DNA from: Odontesthes bonariensis
Taxonomy: Eukaryota > Chordata > Actinopteri > Atheriniformes > Atherinopsidae
NCBI RefSeq assembly: GCF_027942865.1
Contig: NC_134514.1
Location: 622,618 to 686,617, forward strand
DNA: 64,000 nt
Reading direction: 5' to 3'
In this document: piece after piece, positions 1 through 10,700 of the stretch
Layout of the letters: every line of letters starts with the position of its first letter
How positions within the stretch are numbered: position 1 is the first letter of the stretch
Made by a program: the position numbers and the translations under genes
Notes under the pieces: generated by a model
What the model was told of the DNA's origin: nothing
The model's database searches: none
What the model saw: only the letters and a program-made list of their open reading frames with translations

Positions 1-1436
1 AGTGGCATGTCAATGGGTAAGTGGCATGTCAATGGGTAACAGTGGCATGTCAATGGGTAACAGTGGCATGTCAATGGGTAAGAGTGGCATGTCAATGGGT
101 AAGAGTGGCATGTCAATGGGTAAGAGTGGCATGTCACTGGGTAAAAGTGGCATGTCAATGGGTAAAAGTGGCATGTCAATGGTTAAAAGTGGCATGTCAA
201 TGGGTAAAAGTGGCATGTCAATGGTTAAAAGTGGCATGTCAATGGGTAAAAGTGGCATGTCAATGGGTAACAGTGGCATGTCAATGGGTAACAGTGGCAT
301 GTCAATGGGTAACAGTGGCATGTCACTGGGTAAAAGTGGCATGTCAATGGGTAACAGTGGCATGTCAATGGGTAACAGTGGCATGTCACTGGGTAAAAGT
401 GGCATGTCAATGGTTAAAAGTGGCATGTCAATGGTTAAAAGTGGCATGTCAATGGGTAAAAGTGGCATGTCAATGGGTAACAGTGGCATGTCAATGGGTA
501 ACAGTGGCATGTCAATGGGTAACAGTGGCATGTCAATGGGTAACAGTGGCATGTCACTGGGTAAGAGTGGCATGTCACTGGGTAAGAGTGGCATGTCACT
601 GGGTAAGAGTGGCATGTCACTGGGTAACAGTGGCATGTCAATGGGTAACAGTGGCATGTCAATGAGTAAAAGTGGCATGTCAATGGGTAACAGTGGCATG
701 TCAATGGGTAAGTGGCATGTCAATGGGTAAGTGGCATGTAAATGGGTAAGTGGCATGTCAATGGGTAAAAGTCGCATGTAAATGGGTAAGTGGCATGTCA
801 ATGGGTAAGTGGCATGTAAATGGGTAAGTGGCATGTCACTGGGTAAAAGTGGCATGTCAATGGGTAACAGTGGCATGTCACTGGGTAACAGTGGCATGTC
901 AATGGGTAACAGTGGCATGTCAATGAGTAAAAGTGGCATGTCAATGGGTAACAGTGGCATGTCAATGGGTAAGTGGCATGTCAATGGGTAAGTGGCATGT
1001 AAATGGGTAAGTGGCATGTCAATGGGTAAAAGTGGCATGTAAATGGGTAAGTGGCATGTCAATGGGTAAGTGGCATGTAAATGGGTAAGTGGCATGTCAC
1101 TGGGTAAAAGTGGCATGTCACTGGGTAAAAGTGGCATGTCACTGGGTAAAAGTGGCATGTCAATGGGTAACAGTGGCATGTCAATGGGTAAGTGGCATGT
1201 CAATGGGTAAGTGGCATGTAAATGGGTAAGTGGCATGTCACTGGGTAAAAGTGGCATGTCACTGGGTAAAAGTGGCATGTCACTGGGTAAAAGTGGCATG
1301 TCACTGGGTAAAAGTGGCATGTCAATGGGTAAGAGTGGCATGTCAATGGGTAAGAGTGGCATGTCAATGGGTAAGAGTGGCATGTCAATGGGTAAGAGTG
1401 GCATGTCACTGGTTAAAGTGGCACATAACTGGTTAT
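1..1436. repeat. 21-bp minisatellite array (core GTGGCATGTCAATGGGTAA)
   Basis: Tandem copies of a unit of about 21 bp run from the window edge to about 1436. Variants are CAATGGG/CACTGGG/CAATGGT, and shorter 19-bp copies lack two bases. The array lies in the lrch3 intron downstream of the 1487-1597 exon and continues off the window. Because 21 is divisible by three, open frames up to 242 codons appear here (heptapeptide GMSMGNS), but they are repeat translations, not genes. Confidence 0.97.
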
Positions 1437-1486
1437 GTGGCATATAAGTGGTAAACGTGGCGTAGAGCTCGATAAAGTAGGTGTAC

Positions 1487-2924
1487 CTTGGCATAGCTGG
1501 TGACGCCATCCCGCTGTAGAGAACGGTTCTTCTGTCTCTCTTCGTCATACCGCAGAGCAGCCAGCTGCGCCTCCCTCCTCATCCTCTCCACACCTCTCTG
1601 AGGATGAAGACACAGATGGTCAGTCCGAAGGCAACGCTTGGTCTCACAGAGATGATCAGTCTGACAGGTGGGAGGAGTTACCTGGCCGTGGGAGCTAGAG
1701 GGCGCTGTGACACCATCGACCACACTCCTGCATCACAAAGGGGGGCGGACAGGAGGTTAGACAGAAAGTGAGGTCACATAGATGCAGGAAGTGAGGTCAC
1801 ATAGATGCAGACCGAGTTGGTTTCTGTTTGTACCTGTTCTGTCTCTTTGTGTCCTCCGGCCTGGACAGGCTGTTTTTGACGGGAGAACCCTGAGAACACA
1901 GAGTGTTTTTCTAAATGAAACTGTTGGAACACGATGCCGAGTCAGAACCTCATGATGGTAAAAACCTTTGAACCGTGTGTTCCTGCAGCAGCACATGATG
2001 AGCTACACGGAGGAAACCTCCGCACTCAGCTGATGAGCCAAACGGAACAAAGCTTCCCTTCGTGTGGTCACAACTAAAAACAGTCACATGACTCATCTCT
2101 TTTTACTTCAGTTCAGGAAACAACGTTAATCACAGAAGTTAAAGGTAAAGTCAATGCCACTCTTACCCATTGACATGCCACTCTTACCCATTGACATGCC
2201 ACTCTTACCCATTGACATGCCACTCTTACCCATTAAGGTAAAGTTAATCAATGAAGTTAAAAGGTAAAGTTAATCACAGAAGTTAAAGGTAAAGTTAATC
2301 ACAGAAGTTAAAGGTAAAGTTAATCACAGAAGTTAAAGGTAAAGTTAATCGTTAACTAACCCGGCCCTTCTGGTCACCTGAGTGACTTGTGGGCGGAGCT
2401 CCTACCTCTCTGGTGATGCGTCTCTCGATGTAGGCCATGAACTGAGAGCTGAGGCTGCTCCTGTCCCCTCCCCCTCCTCCCCCTCCTCCCCCTCGACTCT
2501 TCCCCTCCTCCTCCTCCTCCACACAGCTGTCGATGAAGTCTATCTGCTCCATCTCCACACCTGGAACAGACAGGAGATGATGAGGAGCTGAAGCATCGTT
2601 CCTCACCTGTAACCTGATCAGAAGGAGTCTCACATGTTCCGTTGGGCAGCAGAGGCGCTCCTGCTCGCCGCTGGTCTCTGCTGACGTCGTTCCCTCTGAG
2701 CGGCAGCTCCGACAGCTCCTCCGAGGTCTGAGAGGACAGACAGGAAGCTGATTCCGTATTCCCCCTCCGGTGAGCAACACTTTGGTGTTTAACTCATCAG
2801 GTTAAATAAATGTGAAAAGGTTTGTGAGGCGGAATCTGTTCGCTGCACAGGTCGGGGTCAGGTTTTAGGGATCCGAGGTTGGTTATGTGTTGGTTCTCAC
2901 ATGCACAGTACATGTGTGTGTGTG

Positions 2925-2956
<32 letters not shown>

Positions 2957-4534
2957 GGTTCTCACATGCACAGTACATGTACAGTGGGGAAAAAAAGTAT
3001 TTAGTCAGTCACCAATTGTGCAAGTTCTCCCACTTAAAAAGATGAGAGGCCTGTAATTGACATCATAGGTAGACCTCAACTATGAGAGACATAATGAGAA
3101 AAAAAAAAAACTCAAAAAATCACATTATAATGATTTTTACAAATAACTACTGTACGGTAAAATAATCATTTTAATCATCAATACGAACTGAAGGCTTCAA
3201 ATTGCGGAGATCAGCGCCGCCCCACCGCGACCCGAGTCATTGGATTAGAACGGGAGAAAATGAAAAATGATTTTGAAAAAAAATACAAAGTACAGTACAG
3301 TGGGACAAATAGTGACTCAGGTGTATCTCACTGCTCTCTGACTGAGCCGCTGCATCCTGACTCCGCTCTGTAGCGCTTTTTTCTCCTAAAGCCCGCGGTG
3401 CAGGTGTGTTTTTTCGAGAGAAGAGCTTAGTTATCGGTAGTTGTTGTCGCTCTTTTTTCTTCTGGGCAAAAAGATTCTTATATACCGACATGCCACCATC
3501 GATTATGTTTGAAAACTGTAATGAACGTGTACGTGTACATATTAAACCGCAACGTTATTGACACACAGGTAAAGTAGAAGCGGAGAGACTGTTTAGCCAA
3601 TCAGAATGCAGAACACAATGCACGATGCAAATCCGTGAAGCAGCGAGACCGTGAAAGGTGAACCACGTTATAGCGAGGGTTCACTGTATATCCTTTGTTG
3701 GCAATGACAGAGGTCAAACGGTTTCTGTACGTCTTCACAAGGTTGGCACACACCATTGCTGGAATGTTGGCCCATTCTTCCTCTAAAGCAGTGATGTTCT
3801 GGGGCGGGCAACACGGACTTTCAACTCCCTCCAAAGGTTTTCGATGGGGTTGAGATCTGGAGACTGGCTAGGCCACTCCAGGACCTTGAAATGCTTCTTA
3901 CGAAGCCACGCCTTTGTTGCCCTGGCAGTGTGCTTGGGATCGTGGTCATGCTGAAAGACCCAGCCACGTTTCCTCTTCAGTGTAGGTCTTACATTTTCTG
4001 ATTATCGCCCCCACAGTAGATTTCTTCACACCAAGCTGCTTGCCTATTGCAGATTCAGTTTTCCCAGCCTGGTGCAGGTCTACAATTCTGTTTCTGGTGT
4101 CCTTCGACAGCTCTTTGGTCTTCACCATAGTGGAACTTGGACTGTTTGAGGTTGTGGGCGGGTGTCTTTTATACTATTAACGAGTTCAAACAGGTGCCAG
4201 TGATACAGGTTATGAGTGGAGGACAGAGTAGCCTCTTAAGGAAGAAGTTGCAGGTCTGTGACAGCCAGAAATCTGGCTTGTTTGTAGGTGACAAAATACT
4301 TATTTTCCACCCTTATTTGCAAATAAATTCTTTAAAAATCATTATAATGTGATTTTTTGAGTTTTTTTTTTTTCTCATTATGTCTCTCATAGTTGAGGTC
4401 TCCCTATGATGTCAATTACAGGCCTCTCATCTTTTTAAGTGGGAGAACTTGCACAATTGGTGACTGACTAAATACTTTTTTCCCCACTGTGTATATATAT
4501 ATATATGTGTTGGTTCTCACATGCACAGTACATG

Positions 4535-4606
<72 letters not shown>

Positions 4607-4739
4607 TCTGACCTCGTTGCCCAACCATCTCTTGTCTCCACTGTCCACGCTGTTGAAGCCGGAGTCGAGCGCTCCGTACGGGCGGCCGGGGTACAGCTCA
4701 TCCACACTGGCACGAGAGACGGACAGTCAGTAACAGTGA

Positions 4740-4772
<33 letters not shown>

Positions 4773-7700
4773 CATGTGTGTGTGTGCGTGTGTGTGTGTG
4801 TGTGCATGTGTGTGCATGTGTGTGCGTGTGTGTGTGTGCGTGTGTGTGTGTGTGCGTGTGTGTGTGTGTGCGTGTGTGTGTGTGTGCGTGTGTGTGTGTG
4901 CGTGTCTGTGTGCATGTGTGTGTGCATTTGCGTGTGCATGTGCATGTGTGTGTGTGTGTGTGTGCATGTGCGTGTGTGCATGTGCGTGTGTGCATGTGCG
5001 TGTGTTTGAGTGTGTGTGCGTGCATTTGCGTGTGCATGTGCATGTGTGTATGGGTGTGTGCATGTGACAGACCAGGAGGTCAGGGGTCGCCTGTCGAACT
5101 CGGGCAGGTCCGGCGTGGTCTTGCTGGCCTCCAGGTTCAGGTATTTAAAGATGTGGACCTTCCCTTTGATGCAGATCTGCAGATCAAACAGCAGACGGTT
5201 AAACACCAACACAGGCCGGCTGCACGCCGTGATGTCACTTCCTGCGTACCTGTGCGGGCGGAGTCTGCAGCGGGTTGTTGTCGAGGACGATGGTCTGCAG
5301 CTGCGTCAGGCGGCGGTAACAGACGGGGATGGAGGTCACTTTGTTGCAGGAGAAGTCGAGACGCACCAGAGGAAGTTCAGCCAGCTCTGAGGCAGAGAAA
5401 CAGGGAAACAGAAAGGTTCTGATCAGGTTCTGATCAGGTTCTGATCAGGTTCTGATCCGTTACAGTTCAGGATGTGATGTCATCAGTTCACATCCAGGTG
5501 AGTTTAACCTCCGCACCTGAGCTAACAGCGTGTGTGTTAGCCTGTGTCAGCCTGTATTAGCCTGTGTCAGCGTGTGTCAGCCTGTGTCAGCCTGTGTCAG
5601 CCTGTGTTAGCCTGTGTCAGCCTGTGTCAGCCTGTGTTAGCCTGTGTTAGCCTGTATTAGCCTGTGTCAGCCTGTATTAGCCTGTGTCAGCCTGTGTCAG
5701 CCTGTGTTAGCCTGTGTCAGCCTGTATTAGCCTGTGTTAGCCTGTGTCAGCCTGTGTTAGCCTGTGTCAGCCTGTATTAGCCTGTGTCAGCCTGTGTTAG
5801 CCTGTGTCAGCCTGTGTTAGCCTGTGTCAGCCTGTATTAGCCTGTGTCAGCCTGTGTCAGCCTGTGTTAGCCTGTGTCAGCCTGTATTAGCCTGTGTCAG
5901 CCTGTGTTAGCCTGTGTTAGCCTGTGTCAGCCTGTGTCAGCCTGTGTCAGCCTGTGTCAGCCTGTGTCAGCCTGTATTAGCCTGTGTCAGCCTGTGTCAG
6001 CCTGTGTCAGCCTGTGTCAGCGTGTATTAGCCTGTGTCAGCCTGTATTAGCCTGTGTCAGCCTGTGTTAGCCTGTGTCAGCCTGTGTTAGCCTGTGTTAG
6101 CCTGTGTCAGCCTGTGTCAGCCTGTGTCAGCCTGTGTCAGCCTGTATTAGCCTGTGTCAGCCTGTGTCAGCCTGTGTCAGCGTGTATTAGCCTGTGTTAG
6201 CCTGTGTCAGCCTGTGTCAGCCTGTGTTAGCCTGTGTCAGCGTGTATTAGCCTGTGTCAGCCTGTGTCAGCCTGTGTCAGCCTGTGTTAGCCTGTGTCAG
6301 CCTGTGTCAGCCTGTGTTAGCCTGTGTCAGCGTGTGTCAGCCTGTGTTAGCCTGTGTCAGCCTGTGTTAGCCTGTGTTAGCCTGTGTCAGCCTGTGTCAG
6401 CCTGTGTCAGCCTGTGTTAGCCTGTGTCAGCCTGTGTCAGCGTGTATTAGCCTGTGTCAGCCTGTGTCAGCCTGTGTCAGCCTGTGTTAGCCTGTGTCAG
6501 CCTGTGTCAGCCTGTGTTAGCCTGTGTCAGCCTGTGTTAGCCTGTGTTAGCCTGTGTCAGCGTGTGTTAGCCTGTGTTAGCCTGTGTCAGCCTGTGTTAG
6601 CCTGTGTTAGCCTGTGTCAGCCTGTGTTAGCCTGTGTTAGCCTGTGTCAGCGTGTGTTAGCCTGTGTTAGCCTGTGTTAGCCTGTGTCAGCCTGTGTCAG
6701 CCTGTGTTAGCCTGTGTCAGCCTGTGTCAGCCTGTGTTAGCCTGTGTTAGCCTGTGTCAGCCTGTGTCAGCCTGTGTCAGCCTGTGTTAGCCTGTGTCAG
6801 CCTGTGTTAGCCTGTGTTAGCCTGTGTCAGCGTGTGTTAGCCTGTGTTAGCCTGTGTCAGCCTGTGTTAGCCTGTGTTAGCCTGTGTTAGCCTGTGTCAG
6901 CCTGTGTCAGCCTGTGTCAGCCTGTGTTAGCCTGTGTCAGCCTGTATTAGCCTGTGTCAGCCTGTGTCAGCCTGTGTCAGCCTGTGTCAGCGTGTATTAG
7001 CCTGTGTCAGCCTGTGTCAGCCTGTGTCAGCCTGTGTTAGCCTGTGTTAGCCTGTGTCAGCGTGTGTTAGCCTGTGTTAGCCTGTGTCAGCCTGTGTCAG
7101 CCTGTGTCAGCCTGTGTCAGCGTGTATTAGCCTGTGTCAGCCTGTGTCAGCCTGTGTCAGCCTGTGTTAGCCTGTGTTAGCCTGTGTCAGCGTGTGTTAG
7201 CCTGTGTTAGCCTGTGTTAGCCTGTGTTAGCCTGTGTCAGCGTGTGTTAGCCTGTGTCAGCCTGTATTAGCCTGTGTCAGCCTGTGTCAGCCTGTGTCAG
7301 CCTGTGTTAGCCTGTGTCAGCCTGTGTTAGCCTGTGTCAGCCTGTGTTAGCGTGTGTTAGCTTGTGTCAGCCTGTGTTAGCCTGTGTTAGCCTGTGTCAG
7401 CCTGTGTCAGCCTGTGTTAGCCTGTGTCAGCCTGTATTAGCCTGTGTCAGCCTGTGTTAGCCTGTGTCAGCCTGTGTTAGCCTGTGTCAGCCTGTGTCAG
7501 CCTGTGTTAGCCTGTGTTAGCCTGTGTCAGCGTGTGTCAGCCTGTGTTAGCCTGTGTCAGCCTGTGTTAGCCTGTGTTAGCCTGTGTCAGCCTGTGTTAG
7601 CCTGTGTCAGCCTGTATTAGCCTGTGTCAGCCTGTGTCAGCGTGTATTAGCCTGTGTCAGCCTGTGTCAGCCTGTGTCAGCCTGTGTCAGCCTGTGTTAG

Positions 7701-10700
7701 CCTGTGTCAGCCTGTGTTAGCCTGTGTTAGCCTGTGTCAGCGTGTGTTAGCCTGTGTTAGCCTGTGTCAGCCTGTGTTAGCCTGTGTCAGCCTGTGTCAG
7801 CCTGTGTCAGCCTGTGTTAGCCTGTGTCAGCCTGTATTAGCCTGTGTCAGCCTGTGTCAGCCTGTGTCAGCCTGTGTCAGCGTGTATTAGCCTGTGTCAG
7901 CCTGTGTCAGCCTGTGTCAGCCTGTGTTAGCCTGTGTTAGCCTGTGTCAGCGTGTGTTAGCCTGTGTTAGCCTGTGTCAGCCTGTGTCAGCCTGTGTCAG
8001 CCTGTGTCAGCGTGTATTAGCCTGTGTCAGCCTGTGTCAGCCTGTGTCAGCCTGTGTTAGCCTGTGTTAGCCTGTGTCAGCGTGTGTTAGCCTGTGTTAG
8101 CCTGTGTTAGCCTGTGTCAGCGTGTGTTAGCCTGTGTCAGCCTGTATTAGCCTGTGTCAGCCTGTGTCAGCCTGTGTCAGCCTGTGTTAGCCTGTGTCAG
8201 CCTGTGTTAGCCTGTGTCAGCCTGTGTCAGCCTGTGTTAGCGTGTGTTAGCTTGTGTCAGCCTGTGTTAGCCTGTGTCAGCCTGTGTCAGCCTGTGTTAG
8301 CCTGTGTCAGCCTGTGTCAGCCTGTGTTAGCCTGTGTCAGCCTGTGTTAGCCTGTGTTAGCCTGTGTCAGCCTGTGTTAGCCTGTGTCAGCCTGTGTCAG
8401 CCTGTATTAGCCTGTGTTAGCCTGTGTTAGCCTGTGTCAGCCTGTGTTAGCCTGTGTCAGCCTGTGTCAGCCTGTGTCAGCCTGTGTCAGCCTGTGTCAG
8501 CCTGTGTCAGCCTGTGTCAGCCTGTGTTAGCCTGTGTCAGCGTGTGTTAGCCTGTGTTAGCCTGTGTCAGCCTGTGTCAGCCTGTGTCAGCCTGTATCAG
8601 CCTGTATCAGCCTGTGTCAGCCTGTGTCAGCCTGTGTCAGCCTGTGTTAGCCTGTGTCAGCGTGTGTTAGCCTGTGTTAGCCTGTGTCAGCCTGTGTTAG
8701 CCTGTGTCAGCCTGTGTCAGCCTGTGTCAGCCTGTATTAGCCTGTGTCAGCCTGTGTCAGCCTGTGTTAGCCTGTGTCAGCCTGTATTAGCCTGTGTCAG
8801 CCTGTGTTAGCCTGTGTCAGCCTGTGTTAGCCTGTGTTAGCCTGTGTCAGCCTGTGTTAGCCTGTGTCAGCCTGTGTTAGCCTGTGTCAGCCTGTGTCAG
8901 CCTGTGTCAGCCTGTGTCAGCCTGTGTCAGCCTGTGTCAGCCTGTATTAGCCTGTGTTAGCCTGTGTCAGCCTGTGTTAGCCTGTGTTAGCCTGTGTCAG
9001 CCTGTGTTAGCCTGTGTTAGCCTGTGTCAGCCTGTGTTAGCCTGTGTCAGCCTGTGTTAGCCTGTGTCAGCCTGTGTCAGCCTGTGTCAGCCTGTGTCAG
9101 CCTGTGTTAGCCTGTGTCAGCCTGTGTTAGCCTGTGTTAGCCTGTGTCAGCCTGTGTTAGCCTGTGTCAGCCTGTGTTAGCCTGTGTCAGCCTGTGTTAG
9201 CCTGTGTCAGCCTGTGTCAGCCTGTGTTAGCCTGTGTCAGCCTGTGTTAGCCTGTGTTAGCCTGTGTCAGCCTGTGTTAGCCTGTGTCAGCCTGTGTTAG
9301 CCTGTGTCAGCCTGTGTTAGCCTGTGTCAGCCTGTGTCAGCCTGTGTCAGCCTGTGTCAGCCTGTGTTAGCCTGTGTTAGCCTGTGTCAGCCTGTGTTAG
9401 CCTGTGTTAGCCTGTGTCAGCCTGTGTTAGCCTGTGTCAGCCTGTGTTAGCCTGTGTCAGCCTGTGTTAGCCTGTGTCAGCCTGTGTCAGCCTGTGTCAG
9501 CCTGTATTAGCCTGTGTTAGCCTGTGTTAGCCTGTGTCAGCGTGTGTTAGCCTGTGTCAGCCTGTGTCAGCCTGTGTTAGCCTGTGTCAGCCTGTGTTAG
9601 CCTGTGTCAGCGTGTGTTAGCCTGTGTTAGCCTGTGTCAGCCTGTATTAGCCTGTGTCAGCCTGTGTTAGCCTGTGTTAGCCTGTGTCAGCGTCTGTCAG
9701 CCTGTGTTAGCCTGTGTCAGCCTGTGTCAGCCTGTGTCAGCCTGTGTTAGCCTGTGTCAGCCTGTGTCAGCCTGTGTTAGCCTGTGTCAGCCTGTGTCAG
9801 CGTGTGTTAGCCTGTGTTAGCCTGTGTCAGCCTGTATTAGCCTGTGTCAGCCTGTGTTAGCCTGTGTTAGCCTGTGTCAGCGTGTGTTAGCCTGTGTTAG
9901 CCTGTGTTAGCCTGTGTCAGCCTGTGTCAGCCTGTGTTAGCCTGTGTCAGCCTGTGTCAGCGTGTGTTAGCCTGTGTTAGCCTGTGTCAGCCTGTATTAG
10001 CCTGTGTCAGCCTGTGTTAGCCTGTGTTAGCCTGTGTCAGCGTGTGTTAGCCTGTGTTAGCCTGTGTTAGCCTGTGTCAGCCTGTGTTAGCCTGTGTTAG
10101 CCTGTGTCAGCCTGTATTAGCCTGTGTCAGCCTGTGTTAGCGTATGTTAGCCTGTGTTAGCTTGTGTTAGCCTGTGTTAGCGTAGGTTAGCGTATGTTAG
10201 CCTGTGTTAGCATGTGTTAGCCTGTGTTAGCATGTTTTAGCCTGTGTTAGCCTGTGTTAGCCTGTGTCAGCGTGTATTAGCCTGTGTTAGCCTGTGTCAG
10301 CCTGTGTTAGCCTGTGTTAGCATGTTTTAGCCTGTGTTAGCCTGTGTTAGCCTGTGTCAGCGTGTATTAGCCTGTGTTAGCCTGTGTTAGCCTGTGTTAG
10401 CCTGTGTCAGCCTGTGTCAGCCTGTGTTAGCCTGTGTCAGCCTGTGTTAGCCTGTGTTAGCCTGTGTTAGCCTGTGTCAGCCTGTGTTAGCCTGTGTCAG
10501 CCTGTATTAGCCTGTGTCAGCCTGTGTCAGCCTGTATTAGCCTGTGTTAGCCTGTGTCAGCCTGTGTTAGCCTGTGTTAGCCTGTGTCAGCCTGTGTCAG
10601 CCTGTGTTAGCCTGTGTCAGCCTGTGTCAGCCTGTGTTAGCCTGTGTCAGCCTGTGTCAGCGTGTGTTAGCCTGTGTTAGCCTGTCAGCCTGTATTAGCC

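Larger units (their letters stand above)
1598..2405. other. lrch3 intron with repeats at its 5' side; expected exon(s) not found
   Basis: Outside the small repeats at 2151-2350 no recognisable coding exon was found on the minus strand, although other LRCH3 proteins have about 45 residues between the flanking exons. There is no clear transposon signature in 1598-2150. Confidence 0.6.

Noticed and set aside
1..1548. 512-codon minus-strand frame of MPLLPSD repeats
   Set aside because: A 21-bp minisatellite keeps one frame open; no independent coding evidence, and it merges into an lrch3 exon in another frame.
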